Positions 10,295 to 21,080 of a DNA stretch of 64,000 nt are shown here, piece by piece. The notes beneath the pieces were generated by a model. The model was not told the origin of the DNA, did not search any database, and saw only the letters and a program-made list of their open reading frames with translations. Positions within the stretch are counted from its first letter, which is position 1. Every line of letters begins with the position of its first letter. The position numbers and the translations under genes are program-made. The DNA comes from Chinchilla lanigera (lineage: Eukaryota; Chordata; Mammalia; Rodentia; Chinchillidae): positions 3,184,132 through 3,248,131 of the forward strand of contig NW_004955481.1 of assembly GCF_000276665.1 (NCBI RefSeq), written 5' to 3'.

Positions 10295-10340
<46 letters not shown>
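10217..10340 (+). repeat. ID SINE with AAAG tail
   Basis: 'GAGCTGGGGATATAGCTCAG', 'CTGCCTGGCAAGCACAAGG' and 'GAGTTCAATTCCTGGTACA', followed by about 50 bases of (AAAG)n and a short (TAAG)n. Confidence 0.92.
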
Positions 10341-10345
<5 letters not shown>

Positions 10346-11039
10346 AAGTACAATTCATGGACAAATTTTCAGAGTTGTACTACCTCACTACAATCAATTT
10401 AGAATAATTTAAGAGCCAGAAAAAAAAAGCCATGTACTCATTAGTCACTGTCATTTTCCCTCAAATACTCCAGCCCTAGGGAACTAGTAAATCTACTTTC
10501 TGTCTCTGTGGACTTGAAACTTCTATCAGTTTTTGCTTCTTGTATTTTGAAGCTCTAATATTAGATGTATAAATACTTAATGTTGTCATGTTTTAATTAA
10601 TTGACCCCTTTTCATCATGAAATAACCTCCTTTATTATAATAAAGTTCTTTGCTATGAAACCTACTTGCATGATATTATAGCCACTCTAATTTTTTTGAT
10701 ATTAATTTCAAGCAAAGTGAAAAGATGTACAGGAATGAAAAATAGTTGTAATTTACTACATGGCTAAGCCCTAAATAGCATATATAGTTATGGGAATATG
10801 AACACTGAACATTGATCTATTCTAATTTAAATGATGTAATAATTTTGGGAAGAAACGAGGGATAGGTGGTGCGTGGAGTGTGTGGTGAGGACTGAGGAAG
10901 GAAATAGATCCTTGTATTGCATATTGGAGGTTAATAGATATTGACTAAATCAGGAGAGATTTTTTTTAAAAGTAGCCATATAAACATGTTATTTAGCAGT
11001 ATAGAGGTAAATGTTGAAATTACAGCCAAAGTATGGATG

Positions 11040-11220
11040 GTAAACTTTTCCTGTAAATAGTCTGATACTGAGTGTATTAGGCCTTGTGGGCCATATGGTA
11101 TCTGGCAACTACTCAACTGCCCTTGTAGTGTGAAGCAGCCACAGACAATATGGGCAAGGCAGTTCCAATAACAAGAAGCTGTCAAGATTGGGCCCATAGG
11201 CTGTTTACCAACTCCTGAGC
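11040..11220 (+). repeat. hAT-type DNA transposon fragment
   Basis: 'AGGCCTTGTGGGCCATATGG', 'CAACTACTCAACTGCCCTTG' and 'GTGAAGCAGCCACAGACAAT' match a well-known ancient hAT MITE consensus; the exact family (Charlie versus Tip100 type) is not certain. Confidence 0.7.
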
Positions 11221-11369
11221 TAAAAGAATTGGAAGTATTGGCTCAGAAGTATAGAAAATAAGGGTGAAGTAGGACTGGGAAATGCTCTGATCTCCACAGA
11301 CCTTGTGTAACAGCATGACTTTAAACTATGAACATGTGTTACTTTACTTAAAATAAAAAATCAATAAAG

Positions 11370-12960
11370 AATAAAAAAAAGCCCCATGCCGGGACTGTCT
11401 GCCTCTTGCTTGAGAAGACTGAATGGGGAATTGGTTGCACAAAATTATCTAGAGGAGAGCTCAATATGCTTGATGATATGTGTTTTTGAATTGCTAAACT
11501 TCATTCTGTGTTTTCCCATTGCCCTTGGCAGATTGCAATGAATCAGTCGTGGGATTTTCTGAAAGCTATGTTGTAGGGAGGATTTACAAGGAAAAGGAGT
11601 TAACACAGGACACATCATTTATAGGATTATTTTATAATGTTCACCCAGAGTCAAATGTAAAAGAGTACAGGCGATCTTTCCACACACTAGAGACCCAAGG
11701 AATCCAGCTGAGGGCCTGGGTCCCACAACAATGTCCTGTACAAGTCCAGCTGAAGACCTAGAGCCCATGGCAATGTCCTCCTCTGATGTAGATCACTATG
11801 AAGCAGCTCTGAGCAGAATTTAAAATTAACCAATTGGCTTTCTATGTTTACTTGTGAGTTTGTCCAAGGCCTAGGCCTCTTGCCTGGAGATGGGCAGTGG
11901 ACTCATAGTAAGTGAACCTCTGTGAGTCACTAGTCCCCACTGAGGCCTGTATTGGCCTGTGAAGCTATGATAGCTCAAAAGACAAGGCCACAGCTGAGGA
12001 TGTTTGGAGGCAACTCCAATTAACTAAAAGGAGACTGCAACTGCAGGCTCTACACTCCTACAATAAATGTCACCTTAAAGATAGAGCAGTTCTCTTGATT
12101 GACACTAATTTACTACTTGGGAAAATATTTTCCAAAGTCCTGCCAAGATTCCCACTTTTTCTTCGGTATCCCCTCCCCGCACCTCCTTTGCTTAAAAATC
12201 AAATAAATATGAGTTGCCCAGAGAAGTTCTTTGTCTTAGCCCCCAGAGAATCTTGAATTCTGTTAGAGGGTTTTGAACCTCCTGGAACACTAAATTCATA
12301 TCGCTTGTCTCTTTTGTTTAAGCCTTCACTGTCCATGCCTTTGGGAGATTGCGCGCCTGATCAGTCTGCAGTAACTAAGGGATAATATTAAGGTGTTTCT
12401 CCACTAGTCCAACTGGAGTCGTACAGCCCATGACAATGTCTCACGCAAGTCTGTTTCGAGGATCTGTGCTGGGAAGACCCAAAGGTCAGTGGTGGAAGCT
12501 AGAAACTCTGCGCCAGTGGGATGAAGAATTTGTGTCAGCAAGCTGAGGGATCTGCACCAGAGCCGGAAAGTGACACTCAAAGTAAAAGACAGAGCTCCAC
12601 CCAAAAAGAACTTCAGCCATCCTCAGTGATAGGTCCTGAGCTCCTCTGATGATTAGCTCATATTCCTGACTTCATATCAGGAAAGATGGCAGGACGAGCT
12701 TCTCCAGGAGAATCAGCAGCACCACCTCTTCCTCTCTAGTTCTCCTTTTATGCTGTTGGCAACAATCCTCAGGTGGGCCCTCCACGCCCAGCACCACGCT
12801 GATTCAGTTCCGCTGAGTGTTACATGTTGACCATTCGTTAATCCACCACAACTAAAAGGTTCTCAGGTTCTCAGTGTTGCAGAGAATCCCTTGTTAGGCA
12901 GAGTCCGCAGTAACAGTGGTTAGTGGGAGCGAGTCAAGGACAGGGAAACTTCCTAACATT
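11370..12960 (+). repeat. LTR-like unclassified region with 42-bp repeat units
   Basis: The sequence is less AT-rich than its surroundings. Two adjacent 42-bp units begin at 11704 and 11746 ('CCAGCTGA...CAATGTCCT'), and a third related unit begins at 12409. AATAAA signals lie near 12063 and 12205, followed by pyrimidine-rich sequence, as in an LTR R/U5. I see no primer-binding site, gag or pol. It may be an endogenous retrovirus derivative, but I cannot place it. Confidence 0.35.
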
Positions 12961-13939
12961 TTAAAATCCAAGTTTGGAAACTTTAACTAAAAATGACATA
13001 AGGACAGAAACAGGGTAAGTCGGTGAAAGTTTCACGACCGCCCTTCTCCTGATGGTTACACAGCAGAGAATTCCCACTTTCTTAGATTTAGGAAACAAGA
13101 TTCTGAGAATAAGATAGTGACCTGGAACTGACTGCAGGATTACTGTGAGAACCTCTCGCAGCACCCAAACTCAGGGGTTGTCCATTGTTGGACAATCTTC
13201 TGCATCCATGTTACTAGTGTTACCTTCTCTACTGAGAAGCCTCTGCTTCTCTTTCTGGCCAGTCTTTTTCTCTTCACCAAATACTCTCATATCTTTTCCC
13301 TGCCAACAACTCCTGCCAACTTGTAGTGTTTTAGAAGCAATATTCTTCCATTTTAAGCCCTGCCACAATACCTTTGCTTTTCTAAACACTTACTGTCCTT
13401 TTAGATAATGTGTCACTTGCTATTTTCTAATCTGGTTTGTCCATGGTTTGGAACTTTTTATATTGCTCTATTTCACAAATTTGCTAGCAGGTGAACCCCA
13501 ATTCAACCAGCTATACCTAGAGAATCAGACTTCCATGGAATAAAATATGACTGCATAGAAGTATATCATCATTTGAGTTTGTAGGCAGGACAGTCTAAAT
13601 TTAGGCTGTATTTGGAGGGGAGATAATATATGATTAATGACTAGGAGATAAAACACCTATCGGGGTAATTACTATGCTTAAGGAAAGAGAAGCAGGCCTA
13701 ACTGTAATTAGTTGATCATGTCAGTTGAGAGATATCTTTATAATAAGTTTATGTGGGGGAGAGCAAGAACACAGAGTTGATGATGTGATGTAGGGTTTTG
13801 TAGGATTGCATAAAACCTCATTTGGAATAATGAAACTTCCCTAAATTACCTAGAAATGGCCTTCTGAGTTAGTGGATTAGGCTTACCTATGCAATCTCAG
13901 GGTAACTGATTGCTTGATTATATTTGCATTAAGAGGGAA

Positions 13940-14250
13940 TAGGAAGCCATCACAAAAGGCTACATATTCTTATGGTTCATTTATATGAAATGTTCAGACA
14001 GGCAAATCCACAGACAAAGAAAGTAGATCAGTGGATGCCTAGGCAGGAGGTAGGGGAAAGTGAGGCATAACTGCTAGTAGCTGTGATCCTTCTTATTGGG
14101 GTAGTAAATTGTACTAAAATTGATTGTTGGGATGGTTGCACAGCCCTATAAGCATACTGCACATCCATTGAATTGTACAATTAAGGAGGATAAATTATAT
14201 GGTATGGTATATGAATTTTATTTCAATGAAACTGTTAAAAAGGCAGTTGT
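13940..14250 (+). mobile_element. L1M-type 3' end
   Basis: 'CATTTATATGAAATGTTCAG', 'TGGTTGCACAGCCCTATAAG' and 'TTGAATTGTACAATTAAGGA' are the standard terminal blocks of ancient L1 3' UTRs. Confidence 0.7.
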
Positions 14251-14269
14251 TTTTTTTCAGAGGTGTTTT

Positions 14270-14370
14270 GTTTGTTTTTGTTGTTTTGTTTTTGTGGTGC
14301 TAAAGATTACACCCAAGGCCCTGCTCATACTAGGCACTCTATCACTTAGCTATCCCAGCCCCTGGAATTG
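14270..14370 (-). repeat. Old ID-like fragment
   Basis: A T/G-rich tail is followed by reverse-oriented 'AGCTATCCCAGCCCC', the head of an ID-like SINE, with an altered middle. Confidence 0.5.
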
Positions 14371-14384
14371 TTTTGAGATTCAAT

Positions 14385-15255
14385 TTTCTCTTTTTTTAAT
14401 TAATTATTTTTAATTTTTATTTTTATTAGACACAATTGCAGTACACAAGGATTGCATTCAGTGTTGGGAGTTGGTATATGTACCTAATGCATCTTAGTTC
14501 TTTTTACCTACCCTTTCCTTCCTCTCCTCTCCTTCTCCACTCCCTCATCTCTTGGTCCCTTCCAGTATGCAAAAAGCTATCTCTCTGTTTCCTATTATCT
14601 ATCTTTTATTTTGGTCTTTATTTATACTTTTGGCTTCTCATATATGAGAAGCCATGTGATAGTTCAGCTTGTATATCTGATTTATTTCACTTAATATGGT
14701 CCTTTAAAGGACAGCAGTACTTCATTGTGTATAAATATTACATTTTCTCTTTCTTTTTTTTTCTTTTTTTGAGCCAGGGTCTCGCTCTGCAGTTCAGGCT
14801 GGCCTTGAGTTCACTTTGTAGCCCAAGCTGGTCTCGAACTTGCAACGATGCTCCTGCCTCAGCCTCCCAGGTGCTGGGATTACAGGCATGTGCCACCATG
14901 CCCGACTTTTCTCTTTCTTATTTTTTATTTTTGCTTTTTGGTTTTTTGAGCCAGGGTCTTGCTATGTAATTCAAGTTGGCCTTGAATTTACTACGGAGTA
15001 GCTCAGGCTCCAGAGTTCTGGGATTACAGGCATGCACCACCACCCCTAAATATTACATTTCCTTTATCCACTCATCTATTAATGAAGTAAAAGCTGCTTC
15101 CAAGATTTAGGTATTATCAATTGTTCTGCTATAAATGTGAGTATATATGTGTCACTGTAAATGATGTCTTTAAGTATTTGGGGAAGATACCCAGAAGGGA
15201 AATAGCTGGGTTAAACTAAAACTAGAAATTCCATTTAACCCAGCTATTTCCCAAA
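14385..15255 (-). mobile_element. L1 3' end split by B1 elements
   Basis: The reverse-oriented L1 3' UTR and ORF2 terminus read from about 15250 down to 14385. They are interrupted at about 14755-15050 by two B1 copies, with 'AAATATTACATTT' on either side as a target duplication. The upstream limit falls at a perfect 19-bp inverted repeat (15197-15252). Confidence 0.75.
14755..15050 (-). repeat. Two adjacent B1 SINEs
   Basis: The first B1 covers about 14755-14907 and the second, internally deleted, about 14935-15048. The pair shares one flanking duplication with the surrounding L1. Confidence 0.85.
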
Positions 15256-15329
15256 ATACATTTATTATTTAGAAGTATTTCTATGGATGAATTATTAATT
15301 TTAATTTTATGAATTTTACTGTATTAAAG

Positions 15330-16030
15330 AGTACTTAACAGGAAAATAAAATATCAATAAAATATTACATTTTTAATATGTAAAGAGTGTAGAATAAACA
15401 TCAACATTTTCAACATCAACCCTTTACCTGCTTATAAGATCTAAAAAATTATAGCACAAATAAATTCCTATGTGAACTACAATGAAAATCCAAATAAAAC
15501 TCTACCACAGAAATAATCTTTGCTTCAATTATCACACCTCAGGCAGTCTTCACACATGACAACAGCATGTTCCATATGTAAGTCTCACTCACACTGATAG
15601 AAATTGTGCTTGGCTTTCCTGTTTGGCAGGCCATACTTGTCACCTCTCTTGTCTTCCTCTTTTATTGGGAACTCCTTATTATAGTGTACAATGTGCACTT
15701 ACCAGGAAAATGAAATATCAACAAAATAAAATATCAAATATGTAATGAATATTTAGAATAAACATCATTTTCTATATCAACTTCTCATTTGCTTACTAAA
15801 TCTAAAAAACAACAAGAGAAATAAATTCCTATGTGAACTATAATGAAAATGAAAATACAAATAAAACTCTACCACAAAAAGAATGTTTATTTTAATGATC
15901 ACACCTAAGGTAGTTTTCATAAATGAGAAGAGTATGTTTCATACACAAGTATCACTTACACTGATAGCACATATGTTTTGTTTTCCTTGTTTCGTAGGAC
16001 ATACTTGACATCTTGCTGGTCTTCCTGTTT
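15330..16030 (-). repeat. Tandem duplication, about 360 bp, of the piggyBac 3' part
   Basis: The block 15330-15660 recurs at 15690-16025 in the same orientation. Shared stretches include 'AAATAAATTCCTATGTGAAC' and 'AAATAAAACTCTACCACA'. The copies differ at a sizeable share of positions, so the duplication is old. The block covers the transposase C-terminus and what follows the stop. Confidence 0.85.
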
Positions 16031-16049
16031 TCTGCTTTTTGTTTGTTTG

Positions 16050-16205
16050 TTGTTGTTTTACTTTTTTTGAGACTGGGTCTTGCTATGCAGTTCAAACTGG
16101 CCTTGAGCTTACTTTGTAGCCCTGGCTGGTCTTAAACTCGCAACGATCCTCCTGCCTCAGTCTCCCTAGTGCTGGGATTACAGGTATGTGCCACCACACC
16201 TGTTT
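16050..16205 (-). repeat. B1 SINE
   Basis: A full-length reverse-oriented B1 within the piggyBac fossil, between its duplicated 3' block and the FLRGLGLEL part. Confidence 0.92.
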
Positions 16206-16574
16206 TCTTAGGAGGTTCTTTTGATGTTTCTTTTACCTGTCTGTTCCCTAGTTTGCTTTGGAATTCTTTTGTGGAGTTCTTTGGGCAGATACCTATGGTT
16301 CTTCCTCTGTTGTAATTGATTATTTATCAATTCCAGTCCCAATCCTCTAAGGAAATTTCTCTGTGATATTTTGTGCTCATTATTTTCTTTGTAAACTATG
16401 AAATTATTTATGTCTGACATGTTTACAGTTGAGTAAAATACAACCGTTGGCCAATGCGTGTGTTTCTAGTGACATCATAGTTGCTGTATAACTTGTCAAC
16501 ATCTATTTCACCTTTCTTTTTGTTGTAAAATGTGACCATTTCTGACTTCATTTGTGTTGAAGATTCACTATCCA

Positions 16575-16733
16575 TCTTATTTGTTTGGTTTTTTGAGACA
16601 AGGTCTCCTATGTAGTCCAGGCTAGCCTAAAACTCACTATATAACACAGGCTGACCTTGAACTCACAGGATCCTCCTGCTTCAGCCTTCTGAGCATTTGG
16701 ATTTATAGTTGTGTAACACCACACGCAGCTGTG
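16575..16733 (-). repeat. B1 SINE
   Basis: A diverged reverse-oriented B1 ('GAGACAAGGTCTCCTATGTA' to 'TAACACCACACGCAGC') inside the piggyBac fossil. Confidence 0.88.
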
Positions 16734-16834
16734 CTATCAATCATATCATCATGGTGGAATGTTGACAGTATCAGTACTACTTTGTTTTTCTTCATTTAGG
16801 AGGTCAATGTTATGTCTTTCTGAAATCCAGATAC

Positions 16835-17166
16835 TGTAACAGAAAATGCAACCTCCCCAGACAGTATACTTCAGTTTGTTAGTTGCCCCGGTAATAGTTC
16901 CTATTCCAGTTCCAGTTACTCCTGTCTCTTAGAAACAGCTGGTCACTGTGATGTATAGCTGGTCACTATGATGAACATTGTGTAAACCAGTCCCCAATTG
17001 ACGAGTCATTCTGCCTCTGTTCTTCCTGCTTGCTTATCTCATATAAGCCCTAGACCACCAAAGATCAGGTTCTGATATTTTAGGAGTGATCCCAATTAGT
17101 GCCTGTTGTTGTAAACTCTGCCTCCAAATCCTGGGGATTGTTTCAGTGTTTCTGCTGGCCATTGCA
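16835..17166 (+). repeat. 5' LTR of a gammaretrovirus-like provirus
   Basis: The 332-bp LTR starts TGTAACAG and ends TTGCA. It aligns along its whole length with the 3' LTR at 20402-20777. The short string ATAC (16831-16834) precedes it, against ATAG after the 3' LTR, which fits a 4-bp target duplication with one change. The primer-binding site follows after 2 bases. Confidence 0.88.
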
Positions 17167-17168
17167 TC

Positions 17169-17186
17169 TGGTGCACCGGCTAGGAA
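17169..17186 (+). other. Primer-binding site, tRNA-Gly type
   Basis: TGGTGCACCGGCTAGGAA directly after the 5' LTR differs at four of 18 positions from the complement of the tRNA-Gly 3' end as I know it. The differences are all transitions. A tRNA-Gly primer is used by VL30-like elements. Confidence 0.65.
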
Positions 17187-20100
17187 GACTGACTGTGCTG
17201 ACCTCTTTAGTCACTGGTTGTGGCCCTCCAGGACAGAGCAAGAACCTCTCTAAGTCCCGATGGGAAGATATTCCCTTGAGATTTCTTGAGTTCCCTTGGA
17301 GGTCTGGAGAAGGATTCCTGGCTTCCCACTCTAGTGGCTCACACTGGATTCGAAAGAGAGGAGGATGCAATCTGCCTGTCAGTCTATCTGCCTGCCTGCT
17401 TGATTCTGGTAAGACCCATGGGGGCACTCTTCTTTGTCTGTCAGTCCTGCTCAGTTTGACCAGAAGAAGAGCTCGATCAACTCTTGTTAGTTAAGTCCAT
17501 CCTCAATGGAAGAGAGGGTTAGAATGTTTAACCTCTGAGTGCCCGCTGAATGATTGTGTGAATGAATGGAATGGACAATGTAAGCAATAGGCTGCTCCAT
17601 CTGTGCACAAAGACTGGGAAGCACTGATCACAGTGGCTGATTGGGGCCTCACCTGCGGTTCCATGGTGATGGACATATGGCATAACAGAGGCCTCACACC
17701 CTCCTTAGCTAAGTCATGCGTAAGTCTCCAATAGTCGGCCAGGCAGGCATCTGAATGGTCTCTCTCTGAGGGGCACCCACCTTTTGTCTGTTGCATCATC
17801 ATTTAAGGGTACACAGCATACACTGTAAGGAGCTAAAATGGGAACTAGTTAATTAAAACCCACAGACCCTGACTGCAGGAAAAGAGGCTTTTATGGAGTT
17901 AAAAATGAAACTAAATGGCTTCCTGCCAAAGGAAAAAAAATGAAAAAGGAAAAAGAGGACCATTCTTCCCGAGAATCCCACCTTGGTACCCTTGTCAGCT
18001 GTTGCAGTTGCTGACTTTCAGCCAGTTGAACTAGTTCCAGCTAATCATTGCTTGCATTTGGCCACACAGCCAGCCCTTGCCTATCCTGGTCAGATGGCAT
18101 TATCTAATGTCCACCCAAGATGACTGTCGACAATCCCTTCTGAGTTCTGCATTTTGACTGAGAAAAAATTGGCCTGTCAGCCCTGACAAATGAATTGTGC
18201 CCCATCAAGCCTGAATGGATTAGACAGACCAAGCTCTCTCAAATTGGGTCTCTGGGAGTCCACAGTTATTGCAAAATCAGGAGCAAACCTGTGACTTTCT
18301 TGGTAGACAATGGAACAGAACTCTCTGCCTTCAAAAGTTCCCTCTGTCAAAAAGTTGCCATCACTGGGGCAACAGGGACTGTTGCCTTTTGCCACTTCAA
18401 CCAGGCACACACTTGCAGTCTGAGAGGACATCTCACCAAATAAGAATTCCTGAATAAGCCAGTCCCTGTACCACTTCTGGGAAGAGACTACCCCTTCAAG
18501 TTAGAAGCAACCATCTCCGTTGTACTAAGCCAGTCAGCCTCCTCATTTAACCATACAATTTCACCATTGGCTCTTCCCCAAGAGGAAGATGATGCCTGCA
18601 TCAGCCTGAGACAGATAACTGTAATCCCAAAGTTCTGAAAACTCTTCTCCCAGAGGTAGAGACTAAAGACTTGCCTCTGGGCCTGGCTATCAACCATGCC
18701 ACCTCCCTGAAACCCCCATTGCTGTCAGAAGTCAGGAAACACAAAAAGGCATCCAGCCACATAACAGCCTAATAGACTGTTAATCACCTTGGGCAAGATC
18801 TCCATGCATCAACAATGCAGCCACAAGGGTGTGAGAACTCCTACTATTTTCAAGGAGGCTCTGACAACAGATGTGGCCATTCTGAGTCAGCCTGTTTCTG
18901 TGCCCCTTCCAGCTCCATCACATTCCCCTGAGCAAACAGTGTAGACTGTCAAACTGCTAAAATATACCTCTCCTGCCTATAAAGCCAGCTCAAGATCTCT
19001 GAGCTGCCAATACTGCTGTGATTGCCCTCCATATACATTGCCTCAGTCTTCTGCCATGCATAGACTGCTGGTATACCTGCCTAAAAAATGCCTTCTTCTG
19101 CCTTTGATTGGCTCCTGTCTGCCAGCACCTCTTTGCAACTGACCTGGACTCAACCTCCCAGAGGTTCAAAAACTTGTTCCCTCTTTAAAACGCATTTCTG
19201 ATTAATGACACTTCCAAGCTGCCTGCTGGAAAGGCACAAAAGCTCTGCTGCAATATCTGGCAGAAACTGGTTACAAGAAAAAACTGCACAAATTTCTTGG
19301 AGCTGCTGGCTTCTATAAAATCTGGATCCTTGGGTTCACAAAAACAATAATGTTCACTTAGACTGTCAGCCTCTGGAAGCGCCCAGTGGCCTACCTGTGC
19401 AAATATTTATACCCAGTTACTCAGGGATGCCTCCCTGCTTTGCCTCTGTGCTCTAACAGCCACCATACTTCTGATCAAGAAAGCTGACAAGCTCACCTTA
19501 GACCGACACTTAACTGTCCAGGTGGCACATGCTGTACTGGGATGAACTGTTCTAAAAATGTACCCCCTGATAGATGCTGAGTGCACCCTGTTTACAGATG
19601 GCAGTAGCTCTTTTAGGAATGAAATCTGACAGGCTAGATATGCTGTGGTCACCTTGGAAAAAAACTATCTTGGCCAAAACTCTCCTGTGGGGATGATCTG
19701 CACAGCAAACTGCTTCCTGCTGCTCTTTGGAAACCTGCCACCAATGACACAAAATAATCCAGTCTGGAAACCTAAGCCCCCTGTAGGGATCAGACTGACT
19801 GAAACATCAACCCCAGCCACCAGACCTGCCCCCACCATTTGTTCTGCAAGCTCAAACTGCAGCACTGGCACCCATACCCCTGCAGCCAGCTCAGACTTCA
19901 GCATCTGTGTCACTGGCCCTGACTTCATGCATGATAGTGGACTTTCCCCAGTTAAAGATATATACATAAATCACACAAAAATAAAAAATAACCCTATAGA
20001 AACAGCTTGTAACCAGTTAAAAGACCGGCTATATCTTTAACATTTCTTGCATACATATTAACTACAAGTTTTAGAAATCCAGCCTTAGATCCACTGAAAA

Positions 20101-20401
20101 ATTTACCTTGGACCAGAAAGCTCACTCTGAAGAGAGAACACACTCAAAGCCCTGCTCTGGTCACTCTGGATGCTGACCAGTCAATGCATGGCTGAAGCCT
20201 GAGGACATTGTTCACTGCATTGCTCCATACCTATTCCCCTTGATTTTTGATACATCCATCAAAACATCATGTTGTAAGACAATCTTGGAGAGCTTGGCTA
20301 GGGCCCATCCTAGGATCACTGACTGCTAGTGGGCCTTGTCTCAGAAGATCACGTGTAATATGCCCAGCAAAGATTTGCTGGGGAAATGAAAAGAGAGGAA
20401 A
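17187..20401 (+). pseudogene. Decayed provirus interior: leader, protease, RT/RNase H remnants
   Basis: The leader includes a repetitive 'CTGTCAGTCTATCTGCCTG' stretch. Near 18195-18443 an open frame contains FLVDNGTELSA, a mutated form of the gammaretroviral protease active-site block. Around 19.38-19.65 kb come a connection-domain stretch (RPVAYLCKYLYP) and an RNase H motif (LFTDGSS), with frameshifts and stops. The core of the RT and all of gag and env are largely missing or unrecognisable in about 3.2 kb. No open frame could encode a working viral protein. The 131-residue frame at 19645-20040 starts in the RNase H remnant and then has no clear relative. Confidence 0.78.
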
Positions 20402-20777
20402 TGTAACAGAAGATGCCCCCAGCCAGTATACTTCAGTTTGTTAGTTTCCCAGGTAATAGTTCCTGTTCCATTTCCAATTGCTACTACACTTGATCTTAGC
20501 CAAAAGGCTGAGAAGCGATTCCAGTTGCTACTATCTCTTAGAAATAGCTGGTCACTGTGATGTATAGCTGGTCACTATGATGCACATTGTATAAACCAAT
20601 CCCCAACTGAGAAGCCTTTCTTCCTCTGTTCTTCTTGCTTGCTTATCTCATATATCCTAGACCACCAGAGATCAGGGCCTGATATTTTGGGAATGACCCC
20701 AATTAGTGCCCATTGATGTATAATAAATCTGCCTCCAAATCCTGGGTGTCATTTTGGTGTTTCTGCTTGCCCTTGCA
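20402..20777 (+). repeat. 3' LTR, interrupted by a U2 fragment
   Basis: It starts TGTAACAG and ends TTGCA like the 5' LTR. It is 44 bases longer, almost entirely because of the U2 insertion and its duplication at 20473-20533. It is followed by ATAG. Confidence 0.88.
20482..20519 (-). pseudogene. RNU2 pseudogene: U2 snRNA 5' fragment, retrotransposed
   Basis: Read on the minus strand, the 38 bases match U2 snRNA nucleotides 1-38 (beginning ATCGCTTCTC, then AGCCTTTTGGCTAAGATC), with one difference (G11 to A). It ends at GTAGTA with no poly(A). It is flanked by a 14-bp direct repeat, TCCAATTGCTACTA (20473-20486) and TCCAGTTGCTACTA (20520-20533), one mismatch apart; the first copy shares five bases with the U2 end. 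The 5' LTR has neither the insert nor the repeat. It is therefore a 3'-truncated retro-insertion into this LTR. Confidence 0.92.
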
Positions 20778-20869
20778 ATAGTATGTATTTCTCTATTGTG
20801 ACTTTGCAACATTTTTCCAGGTATCTCCACTTTATTCTGGTGAATAGTTCCTGTGCTGGTCAACTGATT

Positions 20870-20890
20870 TTTTTTTTTTTTTTTTTTTAG
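20870..20890 (+). repeat. T homopolymer run
   Basis: An uninterrupted T run within the piggyBac remnant; no element is attached to it that I can identify. Confidence 0.6.
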
Positions 20891-20959
20891 TTTTTTTTAG
20901 CAAGTATAATATCAATGGGTAACTTGTGAACCAATTGTTGAATGTGACACTTGGCTTAC

Positions 20960-21080
20960 TTTTTATTTTATTTATTTATTTATTTATTTTTTTGGTTTTT
21001 CTCCGGTACCAGGAACCGAACTCACGACCTTGCGCTTGCCAGGCAGGCGCTTTGCCACTGAGCTAAATTCCCAGCCCCCC
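20960..21080 (-). repeat. ID SINE with TTTA-repeat tail
   Basis: Reverse-oriented ID ('CTCCGGTACCAGGAACCGAA' to 'GAGCTAAATTCCCAGCCCCC') with a (TTTA)n tail. A short flank 'TGGCTTACTTTTTA' occurs on both sides and is its target duplication. Confidence 0.92.

Noticed and set aside
10290..10340. CRISPR-like or tandem array
   Set aside because: It is the (AAAG)n tail of an ID element. No spaced repeat array exists in the window.
14436..14969. A 177-codon plus-strand open frame
   Set aside because: It runs through a reversed L1 3' UTR into two reversed B1 elements; the residues at its end are the usual antisense-B1 pattern.
17099..17494. A 131-codon frame over the 5' LTR end and leader
   Set aside because: It crosses the LTR boundary and primer-binding site, so it is a chance frame and not a viral gene.
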